Source: Larimichthys crocea
Lineage: Eukaryota > Chordata > Actinopteri > Sciaenidae
DNA length: 64,000 nucleotides
Assembly: GCF_000972845.2 (NCBI RefSeq)
Contig: NC_040017.1
Span: 704,642-768,641, forward strand
Direction of reading: 5' to 3'
Below the pieces are notes generated by a model, which was given only the letters and a program-made list of their open reading frames with translations, did not search any database and had not been told where the DNA came from. Both the position numbers and the translations under genes were made by a program. This document shows positions 1 through 12,800 of this stretch, piece after piece. Every line of letters starts with the position of its first letter. Within the stretch, counting starts at the first letter, position 1.

Positions 1-3000
1 CCTCCAGCAAGGCCACCACCATTTCATGGAGTTCATCTCGTGACAGAACCCCATCACGGTCCACATCAAACACTTTGAAGCAAACTGGTGGTAAAACAGA
101 GAGATGTAGTGACGAATACAAACATGGTGACGAAGCACAATACTGTTTCTACTGCCTGGAAAGCCAACAGCAGGCTGTTTGGTATGTTAGGGGGAAATCC
201 TGCACGCAATTCTGATAACAATGTGCACTAATGACCTGCAGAACCAATTTAGCACTTTACAAAAACTTTCTCACTCTCCATCTTACACTGAAATTACAGA
301 TTACAGCTCGAAAGAAGTGGTGGACTGTATTTCGTATGATAAAAACAATGTGAGGCCACGGGGATTTATGTATCTGTAATGAATTCAAAACACAGCATGG
401 TTTACATTTCTGCCTTTCAGCGACAGGCCCCCTGCAGCACGCCGAGAGTCCACAAGAGATTTCTTTAAAGTCGATGTGATTGTCCCGATTCTCATCGAAG
501 GCGTGAAACAAGCCTGGAAAACAATCAATAACAAGGTAAGGTCTATACAAAAAGAGAGACTGTATTCTGAATTTAAAAGCCTGAAGAGATATGTAGATTT
601 TCACACATGACATCCCCATGAGACATACAGGTAAATATTGTCTTACCTTCACTCAGTGAGGCATGGATGGGAGGAGAGACCAATGGGACAAAGGTTTCCA
701 AGTCAAAGCGGCCAGTTCTGGACTGGGCTTTCAGCAGCCAATAGCGCTTCTCCAAGTCTATAATGTCTGACTCCTCCACTGCAGGACAGAAGACAGTTCA
801 GAGGGGTCAGTTCACACCACAGAGTTTTGTAGCGAGAAGTCAAAGTTAAACTAGTGGGCTCATCATTTGAGCTTGAAGCTACGTTTCAGCTTTAGGTTTG
901 GACTAGAAGTGAGTGTTGTTGTTATGTTGCTATTCTAGTCTTTCCAGTGATATGCTGGGTGCAATGTTCTAAAAATAAATAAACATAATATGTGGTGAGA
1001 CTCATGATGTATGGGCAGAGGTAACAAGTAGCCAATGCACCGTAAACAGAATGGGTATTTATGATAAATACATATAGCTAGTGGATAGGTAGCAATATAT
1101 TCTATACTGTAAGTACGTAGAACAAAGTATATTTATAGATGTCATCATATCAAAGTTAATAGAAACTGCAGAGGTGAAGTGATAAATATGATGCACTGTA
1201 ACAAGCAGCGATGTATTAAGGAAATAGTCAAATTTATGATTCATGTCTACTAATGTATACATACTACTAATTTACTAATGTAAAGAAGTGTAATACTGTA
1301 TAAGGCATAAAAATAAGGAAAACTATCAACTAAAAGGTATACTGAATAATGAATACAGTGCTTAAGTGCAGAGCAGCAAGAAAACATGAGCAACAGGGTC
1401 TGGTGGTGCTGGTGACTGGTGGGTGGAGAGCCGTTATGGCAGTGTGGGAGTATGAAAAACAACAGCGACACCACCCCACACTGACACACTCTTCATCATA
1501 TAATAGCTGATGAAACAAAAGATGCCCCGTGGCTCTCAGTGGGGCAGCTCGGGGGAATCGGCCTGTGTTCTCTGCCTGACCAGAGTGTGGTGAAGGGGGT
1601 GGAAGCTGTCGTTCATGACAAGTAACGGCTCGGTCAGCATTCTAGTCTGGACTGTTAATCACTTCACTGTCATCCATCAGCTTGTTTAGCCTCATGGCAC
1701 TGTCCACCTTCATACCTTCTCCAACACAATGCAGATTTCTGTTGGTAACTGGAGCATGTACCCAGTGAGGAGCACAGTAAACTCGATAACGGTTGTGATG
1801 CCACAGCAAGCCCAAGGTGGGGTTATGTAACGGCCACTGGAAGGAACGGTATCTCACTCAACTTGTAACAAAGTGATACGGATCAGACCAATATAGCATA
1901 TGAACCTCTGGCAGGGTCAGCGCACCAGCCTCCCCCTTTCAACACGCTAATCCATGGCTTAAGGTTAATAGGATTCAGCAGCTAGCCAGCTAGACTTTGG
2001 CATAGATCCACCAGCCATGACAGGTGTCAAAACACAGACAAATAATCAAATGGCAGTCAGTTCCTGGTAAACGTGGACCGAGGCTTCCCAGTTGGGCTAT
2101 TAAAACGACCTTCCTGAAAGCTTGTTTTTAGCAGCTATTGGTCACAGTTTCCAGTCAGATGGGATGATTGTGGTTACGGTTGGCTGCTGGTGAAGCAGCA
2201 CAAACACCCTGGAGAATGGACTGTCTATCTTCAAGGTTCTGATTCCAGTAGTCCAGAGGCGAACGGGCGACCTTTGACTGACTGGGAAGCACTCTATCAC
2301 CTTTTTACTGCCAGTGGCTCAGGCGTTTGAACTTAAACAGACTAAAAGGAAGCACTGAGTATGAAATCAATGATTTAGGATGTGAAGGAGACTATATGGA
2401 GATAGCATGGAAGAAATAATATGAAACTGATAAATTATTGAGTGTTATGGGTTAAGGCAGGGAGCGAGCACTGGAGACTACCTTTCTGTCTGAGCTCAGA
2501 TGGACATTGCTAACTCAACAAAAACCACATCCTATGCAATAATCATAAAACAAACACATGCTCACCCACGCACTGTGGTCCTAAACAAATCTCAGGCTAA
2601 AGATCAGATGCATCACACTCTGAATATCAGAGCAAGGTAGAGAAAGATATTGTGGCTTTTTAAATAAATCAGTAATTAGTCAAAAATAAATACTTGTTGT
2701 GTCCATCATGCTGAACGTTCGTCATGACAACTGTGCTACCGTGTGAGTGCTAATCTATAAAACTCATTAGCCCAGCTATAGATCGCCTCCTGCACATCTC
2801 CCATCTGTCTTATGGTCTCCACCTGCTTCTTCACACATGAGTGCAGCACTCGAAGGTTACATCGGCATCATTCCTCATTGGGTTTCAAATCTTTGTGATT
2901 ATGGCAGACTTTGAGGTTGGCAGTCTATTCTGCCAAATGCTAAAGGATCCTAAATGCATTAGTGGTCCATGAGCCTGAGACATCAGTGTGTTCAGGCACA

Positions 3001-3815
3001 TGTCTGAAAGCAAACACTGCCCATATGGATTTCTTGAAAAGCACAAAATGTCTGAAGCAGGACTGGGTAAATGTTCACTGCTAGTGCTGATATGATATGG
3101 TGCTCTCTAATGTTGTCTCAACAGCCATTCAAAAAAAATGTTTTGATCGAGAACTGTCTGATCAAAATTAGAACAGTGTACGGAATGTTTGATGCAAGCT
3201 TTCCGTCAGGTTCTACAAATGCAACCAAGATAAATAAATAATAAATAACAACCGAGATGGTTGTTACCAGGTTTTGGTTTGATATCCAATAGGTCTAACA
3301 ATAGACTCCTACTTGTTTCTCTTTAAACCAGTGACAAAACTAATCAGATAAAGTGTCTTCTACAAATGCCATCTAAGACCTCAAACAAACAATGGTTGTA
3401 TCAGAAGTGAGCATGAATGACAAACACAAGATATCTTAGGCTACAGAACAGTCCTACCAAAAACAATTCTACCAATTTAGTTTGTCTTTCTCTGTGGTAG
3501 GTGCCTTGTCTGGCCTGATACCCACCTAGAGGTGCAACTCTCTCCGAGTGACAGCAGAGATACCATACCATTATCCAGGGAACATCCTTAGACAGGTGCT
3601 GCCACAGCCAGCATGTACCACAGCATGCTCCCCGTGATAACCGCTCACAGAGGCTACGTCATCCTGGACGGCCGTTATTCCCACACATCTCTACTCTCAG
3701 AACGTGTGAACGTGTCGGAGGCTAGCAAGTTAGCAGAGGATTCACTGTGGTAAGCTTTGCCATGAGTCAAGCTTTACACGAGTCATGAACCAGGAGTATG
3801 TCAGTCACTCTCTCT

Positions 3816-3862
<47 letters not shown>

Positions 3863-6800
3863 AAGAGGATAAACGGGGAGCAGGCAGATTAAAGACAGTG
3901 TCAGGGTTTTGACAGGACAGGTTCTTTCTAGCCTTCTGGCCTTAATTGGGGAAATGAAGCTTGGCTAAATTTATGCCTCCAAACTTTAAAGAACCATATC
4001 ACGGTTTTCTGGTCTCTAAATATCACATATCTGTTTGTAGTCCCAAAAAAAGTCAGTCAAACTTAAGGACTACAAGTCACAACTCATCAACAGTTCACTC
4101 TTTAACCCACATTTAATATCTGTATACCTCACTGTATGTGGACCTCACTGTGTGTGGACCTCACTGTGTGTGGACCTCACTGTGTGTGGACCTCACTGTG
4201 TGGACCTCACTGTGTGTGGATCTCACTGTGTGTAGACTCTGTGTGGACCTCACTGTGTGTGAACCTCACTGTGTGTGGACCTCACTGTGTGTAGACTGTG
4301 TGTGGACCTCCCTGTGTGTAGACTGTGTGTAGACCTCACTGTGTGTAGACTCTGTGTGGACCTCACTGTGTGCAGACCTCACTGTGTGTGGACTGTGTGT
4401 AGACCTCACTGTGTGTAGACTGTGTGTGGACCTCACTGTGTGTAGACCTCACTGTGTGTAGACTCTGTGTGGACCTCACTGTGTGTGGACCTCACTGTGT
4501 GTAGACTCTGTGTGGACCTCACTGTGTGTAGACCTCACTGTGTGTAGACCTCACTGTGTGTAGACTCTGTGTGGACCTCACTGTGTGTGGACCTCACTGT
4601 GTGTACAGTAGACCTCACTGTGTGTGGACCTCACTGTGTGTAGACTGTGTGTGGACATCACTGTGTGTGGACCTCACTGTGTGTAGACTGTGTGTGGACC
4701 TCACTGTGTGTGGACCTCACTGTGTGTAGACTCTGTGTGGACCTCACTGTGTGTGGACCTCACTGTGTGTAGACCTCACTGTGTGTAGACCTCACTGTGT
4801 GTAGACTCTGTGTGGACCTCATTGTGTGTGGACCTCACTGTGTGTAGACTCTGTGTGGACCTCACTGTGTGTGGACCTCACTGTGTGTGGACCTCACTGT
4901 GTGTGGACCTCCCTGTGTGTAGACTGTGTGTGGACCTCACTGTGTGTAGACTGTGTGTGGACCTCACTGTGTGTAGACTCTGTGGGGACATCACTGTGTG
5001 TGGACCTCACTGTGTGTAGACTCTGTGTGGACCTCACTGTGTGTAGACCCTGTGTGGACCTCACTGTGTGTAGACCCTGTGTGGACCTCACTGTGTGTGG
5101 ACCTCACTGTGTGCAGACCTCACTGTGTGCAGACCTCACTGTGTGTAGACTCTGTGTGGACCTCACTGTGTGTGGACCTCACTGTGCGTGGACCTCACTG
5201 TGTGTAGACTGTGTGTGGACCTCACTGTGTGTAGACCTCACTGTGTGTAGACTGTGTGTGGACCTCACTGTGTGTAGACCTCACTGTGTGTAGACTTGTT
5301 GGAATCATTTTAATGTCAGGTAACATTAGGTCAGGGCTGTTGGCCACCTGTAATGGCTGATGAATGACTGGAGTAAACAATGAATTGTTCTTAATATGGT
5401 TTGATCACATCATGCTTGATACCTGATGTGTATTAGCCTTGATGCATATCCTGTGTATCAATTAGTGCGTCCTTGCGTCTTTTTTCAAACCTTTTGTTAG
5501 GCATACAAATATGATTTTCCATATTTCTTAAGAGAAGCTGAACTTCTTAAATGTCGTTTTTACACAAGTAGCTAGGCAAGAACTTTGACTAAACAGAATA
5601 TAATTGGCTAAAACTGTGACTATTAGGGATAAGCATTAGTACTCCACACTCACTCACTATACTGTATAAAGTACTCATTTACATCTGAACATGTGCAGCT
5701 GCAGAACCCAACAGTTTCTGTCACACATCACTTAGTAATTATGTGATTAATGAATGGAAGATTACAAATCTGAGCATTTGATGCCAGCTTATTCAAACTG
5801 AAGAAAATGATACATAAAAAGCTGAGAAATTGTCTTCATATTGGACGGTGACAATGTCAGACAGAAAACATGAGGGGTAGGAGAGAGAGAGAGAGACTCA
5901 TGAAATACAACAAAGCTCCCTGGTTAGAATTCAACCTGGGACATTGCAGTTATTGTAACTACTGTACTACAGTACTTTTTCAGTACCAGTGTACCGTTCA
6001 ACACCAATGAGTTCCATAAAGGAGCAAAAATGACTTGAGAGTAGCTTTAAACAGGCCCTACAGCACAGACCAACAACTGCACCCCGGGTCCACAGGTGCC
6101 ATATTTACCTTCCCCAACAGAGTCATTTTATGGTCATTTTCTGTCTTGGCTGGAACTATTAAGACCACAGTCAACAGAAATGTATGCTCTGCAGCTGCAG
6201 CCCAACATCAGACGTCCACTAACAAGCAGGTTTATAAATAAAGGGAAATAAAAGTGATGAATGTTGAATTCATGCACTTTCTGATTCACTGGCTGTGAGC
6301 TGATTTTCTGAGGTGACTTTACAGAACAGGGAGACCGCCTAAAAACAAACAAGAATGATCTCCAGGTCCATTAGCCTGTTGAGCAGCTGAATACCACCGA
6401 GTGCTTCTAGTCATTTCACACATGAATCATTTAAATGAGGCAAGAAATATGAATATCACAGCATCAGTGATCACATTAACTAGTGCAGTGTGCGTGGTGC
6501 AGGGCTGAGTGTGACGGAGTGGAAACAGATATAGAAGGCGGCAGTAGGAGGAGAGGGACCTCGGTGAAGGAGACATGGAATAATGAAAAAAGGAAGATTG
6601 AGTGAAAGGAGGAGAGCGAGTGAATCAAGGTGATAAGTTGAGTCATTTTCCAGAGCGCTGAGTGCCACTCATGGCAGGGGGAAAAAAAACACAGCGATGC
6701 AATGACTTCATCTGAGCTTTAACGACTGTTTAGAGCCGTGCGAGGTATTTCCTGAGACATCTGCCTCTACTAGGAGGCAGATGGGGGATGAAGCAGGGGG

Positions 6801-9800
6801 AGTATCTGCTTCACATCACAAAGTGCAACAGCGCAGCTCTCCTCGTTCACCCCTCTCTCAGAAGACGAGGTATCCAAACTGATCATTAACAACCGACCCA
6901 CCACCTGCCTGCTGGATCCCATCCCCTCTAAACTCCTACAAGATATCGCTCCTACAGTAGTCCCACCGATCACATCCGTGATTAATGCCTCGCTTAACCC
7001 CGCTTTGGTTGAAAATTATCGGCCGGTGTCACTGCTTCCCTTCCTCTCGAAAACCATTGAGACGGCGGCCTCTAAACAAGTCACTGACTTCCTCACCCAT
7101 CACCATCTACTTGACCCAAAACAGTCGGGTTTCAGAAGTGGCCACTCCACCGAGACAGCCTTACTATCTGTCTCAGAAGCCTTAAAAACAGCCAGAACAT
7201 GAGGGCAACCATCTGTACTCATCCTTCTTGACTTATCGGCTGCCTTCAATACAGTCAATCACGACATACTCCTAGCCACACTCGCTAACATGGGCATTAC
7301 AGGCTCTGCCCACTCCTGGCTCGAGTCCTACCTCGCTGGACGCTCCTTTAATGTGTCTTGGCAAGGTCGTCTGTCATCGACTCATACCCTCTCCACGGGG
7401 GTGCCGCAGGGGTCAGTGCTGGAACCTCGTCGTCCCATGTTATCCGCTCACACGGCTTCTCTTACCACTGCTATGCCGATGACACACAGCTATACCTGTC
7501 GTTCCAGCCGGACGACACCACGGTCTCCGCACACATCTCCGCCTGTCTCTCTGATCTGTCAACTTGGATGAAAGACCACCATCTCCAGCTTAATCTGTCA
7601 AAAACCGAACTCCTGGTCATCCCTGCCCATGAGTCAATCTGCCATGACATCAACCTGAAAATTGGTACTGTCACTATTACCCATAACCATGCTGCTAAAA
7701 ACCTGGGCGTCGTACTAGATGATCGTCTTTCTTTCTCTGAGCACATTTCCTCCGTGGCGAGGTCATGTCGCTATGCATTGTACAATATTAGAAAAATCAG
7801 ACCGTACCTGACCCAATATGCCGCTCAGCTCCTGATACAGGCTACAGTCAGCTCCCGCCTCGATTACTGCAACTCCCTCTTGGCTGGCCTACCTGCTTGC
7901 GCGATCAAACCATTGCAAATGGTCCAGAATGCTGCAGCGCGACTGGTTTTCAATCAAGCCAAAAGGTCACATGTCAACCCACTCTTCAGCGACCTGCTCT
8001 GGCCTGACCTGTAGCTGCCAGAATTAAACCCAAAGCTCTGACGCTAGCCTACAAAACCATCTCAGGATCTGCCCCTGCCTATCTCAGCGTCTTACTAAAG
8101 GCTCACGTCCCGACCAGGGCGTTACACTCCGCTCATACAAACCGTCTAGTTGTACCCTCGCCTCTCGCAAAGCGAGGTCACTCTAAACTCTTCTCTGTGG
8201 TTGTTCCCAAATGGTGGAATGACCTACCAACGGCTACAAGAACAGCAACATCCCTTTCTACCTTTAAAAAGAACTTTCTGTTTCGAGACTGCTTCCCTGC
8301 CTAACAAAACTAACAACTACTCTGTGCTCCTTTACACCTTTCTCAGCTCATGTCCTCCTGTGTAAGTCGCTTTGGATAAAAGCGTCTGCTAAATGCAATG
8401 TAATGTAATGTAATGTAATGTAAAAAAGACAAACACTCTGACTGCAGCAGGTCCCTCAGAACGCCATTATCAAATCCTAGCACTGGATTCATGGCCAACC
8501 TTTTATTTTAATTCATTCATCACTTAATTTGTTGATTTCGTTTGCTGTTACTGCAAACTTCCCATTTGCTCCATGTTTACCATGTTGTCATATCATACTC
8601 AGACCACACCTCAGTATATCACCACTCTGCTGCACTTAGTTGATCTTTTTAACAGGGATACTGTTTGCATTCACTATTCCATTCTACTTAGCAGTTTCTC
8701 TGATTGGTGTTAAGCTACTTTAAATAAAACCAATAGTTCCTGCACAAATGTTTCACATTAAAAGCCGTTCAGTGGCATCAGGTGTAAGGCATGCATCAAT
8801 TTTTTCTGGGAGGCGTTTAATGTGAAACATCTGTGATGTCATCTGTGAAAATATCAAATTCAAGGACTTTTCAGGCTAAATTACTTACTTGACTCCTACC
8901 TAACTGGTAATCAGCTGATCAACAGGCTAATTGATCCCCCTTCATTTTTGTTCTTCCTGTTCATATAATTCAGTTCATATGCGGTCAACTCAAAGTCCCC
9001 ATCGTCCTCAGGTCTGATCCAAGTCTCAGATATACCTATTCTTGTAAATGGATTCTTGAACTGAATTAAATATTCTTTGATATTTTGGAAGTTGGCATAT
9101 AGGCTTTGACTACTTGACAGGACTGCACCCCTTCTTAAGTATCAAATTCAAGGACTTTTTAAGGATGACCTCTTATTACTTCATATTCAAATGAAATGTT
9201 TAAAATCAGAGCTGAAGCAGATTTATGAACATTTAGTAAAAAAAAAACTATTTCTACTCTTACACAAAATGTATACATTTGAATGCTTTCAATGACCTTT
9301 GTTTGTTTATGTCTATTTTTAAAAACTGTCAAGGCCTTTATTTTGCAGTTGTTTGAGAATTTCAAGGACCCAAGGAGGAGAGAAAAAGTGATTAGAATAA
9401 ATTAGTGAAAGAGAACGCTAACATGCTGATCAGAGAAGATTGTTGAGTATGAGTGACAGGCCAGTACTCTTATCTGGCTTTTATGTGAGTAAAGTATTTA
9501 AATAAAATATTTAACAAAAGACTAAATAACCATCAACTATGAGCATGAACATCACATCTGACTATGCTGACATATAATAACACAGATTCAGTGTCTTTGG
9601 TCCTTACAGTGTGTGACGCCAGCCAGGGTCTGGTAGAAGGTGGGCGTGTCGCTGTCATCGGTGAGCGTGACACACACGCCTCCAGACAGGAGCCATCTGG
9701 ACAGAGTGAAGGCCTCCTTGTTCTGTAGGAGCCAGTTCCTGAAGCGCTCATAGTTCACCTTGTCACCCTGCCGCAACACAAAACACACAGTTAGTCTGTC

Positions 9801-12800
9801 AAAGCTAAAAGATGGCCAGGATCTGTCATGAAAGTAGAAATGCCATGAACATCAGAATGGACTTCATAAACATTTCTTATGTCATAATAATGTTTAGCTT
9901 AATGTGTCTATTTAAGTTCTTTGGTGTCAAAAAGAAGTGAGCATTTGAAGTATTATGGAGCACATGTTATGAATAACGACTAACAGGTGGAGACAGGAAA
10001 GAAGGCGTCGTGTACAGTCATGGTTTAGGATTATTACTGTCACACTTTTTAATGGACTTTATGAACTAACACAGTACATGGAGGAGGCACTTTTAAAAGC
10101 TTTGAACAGGTTAATTGTGGAAATACCTGGGCTGACATGCATGCGTGTTACCATGGTTACCCAATGATTTCCATAAAGTCTCATACAATCAGCGGATGAT
10201 GTAATAGTAGTTCAGCTTTTGAAACGGTGCTTAAATCAAACATCTACTGTCAGACTTTCATACCACATGTCATGACCAGCTCCAGAGCCTGCGCCTCAGT
10301 CCATGTTAACTGTGTCTGACTTCTGGCTAGCTTGATCTGATCTGAACTGATTGACACAGCTGGTCCTTCAAAAATAGAACAGCTGTGTATTCTCTGCAGA
10401 GCAGAGGGAGTTGCTGCTGGTATGGTTTGTATTGCATATACAACTTATCATTCTGTAGCTCACTTAATATTGTTATTAGCAAACCCACAATGACTTAACA
10501 GAGACATTTGACTGTGGTACGTGTTCACATATGTATCCACATGGTGACAGACTGACAGGCTGTGTGGTGCGTTTACTGACCTCACTGAAACACTTCTTGA
10601 GGGAGGTCGGGACTTCTCCATCCAGGACCTGCAGAACCGCTTCGATATCTTCCCTTGCAGCATATCCACCCAGATCACTGGCAAACAGACTGAAGAGGTC
10701 TGTGAGCACACACAAACACAAACACACAAACACACGCACACAAGAGTGAAGTCAGAAGAGAATTCAGCTTTATCACAGGAAGGCAGGCCTCTTACACGCA
10801 GCTGCAGTAAGGAGGATAGAAGCTACAATGTCAATACTGTCCTGATGGATAAGGCTGCCTGCAACACATCAACCATGACTACCAGAAGAAGAAACAGAGA
10901 GAGACAGACGGAGATAAACAGGATGAAAGAATAGCAGGAAGGGTGATTCCCTCAGGAAGGAAATTATTTTAATATCTGTTTATTGGCTTGTCAATTCAAA
11001 CACCAGTGAAGTTATGTCTACGTTAAAACAGTGTGGTCCAATGTAATTTCATACAGGTAGCTATGATTGTAAACTTAGGAGTTGTTTTGAGTATCTAGGT
11101 GACTGATAGCTAGGGGAAATTTCAAAACATGGAACGCTCCGGGATGAATCGTCAAAAGATGAGGGAACGTGTTCTATCTGTTCTTTGATAAGCAGCAGAG
11201 AAGTAAACACAGTCACAGAGCTTCAATTGTGTTGCGTGCACTCTACAGGGCGAGTGAAAGATTAGTGGAAATCCAATAATGTATTCTGAAGCTTAAATCG
11301 ATTCAGCTGAATTCAGCAATAATAATCCAGTGTTTCCCTCCCTACAAGTGTTTGGAATTTAGCCATCCTCTAAACTGACAAGAAAACAGGATTTCTGAGA
11401 GGTAAATAATAATCAAAATCAAAGTATCAGAAACAAAACACTGAAGAGATCATAAAACAAGTGAGAGAACTTCTCAACACTATCTTTCAAACTACAATAA
11501 ATCAAACACGACAGACGGGAACAACAGATCCTCTGCAAACTGGTGATTCCAGCAGAGGATGAGAGTTGCTGTTTCATTATACATCACATGGAGCTACAAA
11601 GACTCCAAGCTCTCCTCTGAGCCCCTTTAATGAACACTTGGTTGTTGTTTGGTTGGAAACATCCACATGCACTCTCTGCTAACTCATCAGAAACTTACAC
11701 TTGGCCTTCTCCTCATCGCGTCCTCGGGTCAGAAGCACCAGACCCACGATCAGATTGTTGAAGTGAAGCCCTTTGGACGAGCCTCCAAATGAGGTGTAGA
11801 TCACCTGAAACACATTAAAGACACACATCATTACATACTTGGACGGAGGTTTGCAGGGATGATGACCGAGGGACTAATAAAGTTCTAATGAGATACCTCC
11901 AGACCCTCCAAATAACAGCAAAGTGGACCCTGACTAATTCAGACGAGTGATGGAACAACTGTGGGCCATAAAATGGAAACCAGCTCATATTATCTGAACA
12001 TGTCCAAAGTTAGGACATTTCTAGAAGGATGAATTTGAGAGAAGTGTTCCTCCAAGATATGTCAAAAGATCCAAGGGTGGTCGTTCTTAGTTCAGTCCCT
12101 AAGGATTTAAGGGGAGAGCTAATATCTATTTGTGACAAATAGGGTTGCAAAGGGGTGGAACGTAAATTTCTTTCTAAACTTTCCCAGGGAAGTTAGGCTG
12201 GGGAATTTTGGAAATACTTGAAACTTTATGGGAATTAACTGTCAGCTGGGGGAAATTTAAACCAAATCATCATCATATCCAAGCGTAAATCTAAACATTC
12301 TGTTTTGTCATAAGCAGACATGCAAAATAAAACAATAACATTTCAACATTTTTATTTGTAAGTAGAATTTTATCAAGTTTTTATTATTATTTTATTCTGT
12401 CGTCTACAAGCTCAAATGCTCTAAAGTGTGGTCCAGTGCCTCAATAGCCCTGCAGTAAGCAGTGTGTATATGAGGAATAGCAGATATTCAAGTGTACCTG
12501 CATGGAATCTGGTCGTTTTAGTCAAGATTATGCTAAAATATATTTTCCCCAACTATTTAATTATGTAAATTCACAGTTTAGTTCCGTTTATTCCCATTGA
12601 AAATTCACAAAATTTTGCAACCAGAGTAACAAATACTGTCAGGAGCTGTGATCAAATGTATAATATAGCAGTAAATAAACCAGTAAAAACAAACTGTGTG
12701 TTGCTGTGTGAACACGTTCACCACGCGAGCAGAAGTCCTTCATTCACAGAGCAGCTGAGCGACAAGCCTCTTCCTGATTTGACCAAAGTCATCAGCTGTC

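Noticed and set aside
4138..5293. Long open frames up to 155 codons reading LTVCRLCVD-type repeats on both strands
   Set aside because: Produced by the 16-bp minisatellite in every frame; no start context, no conservation expected, low complexity.
10147..10160. Second possible X-box, GTTACCATGGTTAC
   Set aside because: One mismatch to the RFX consensus in the right half and no supporting context.
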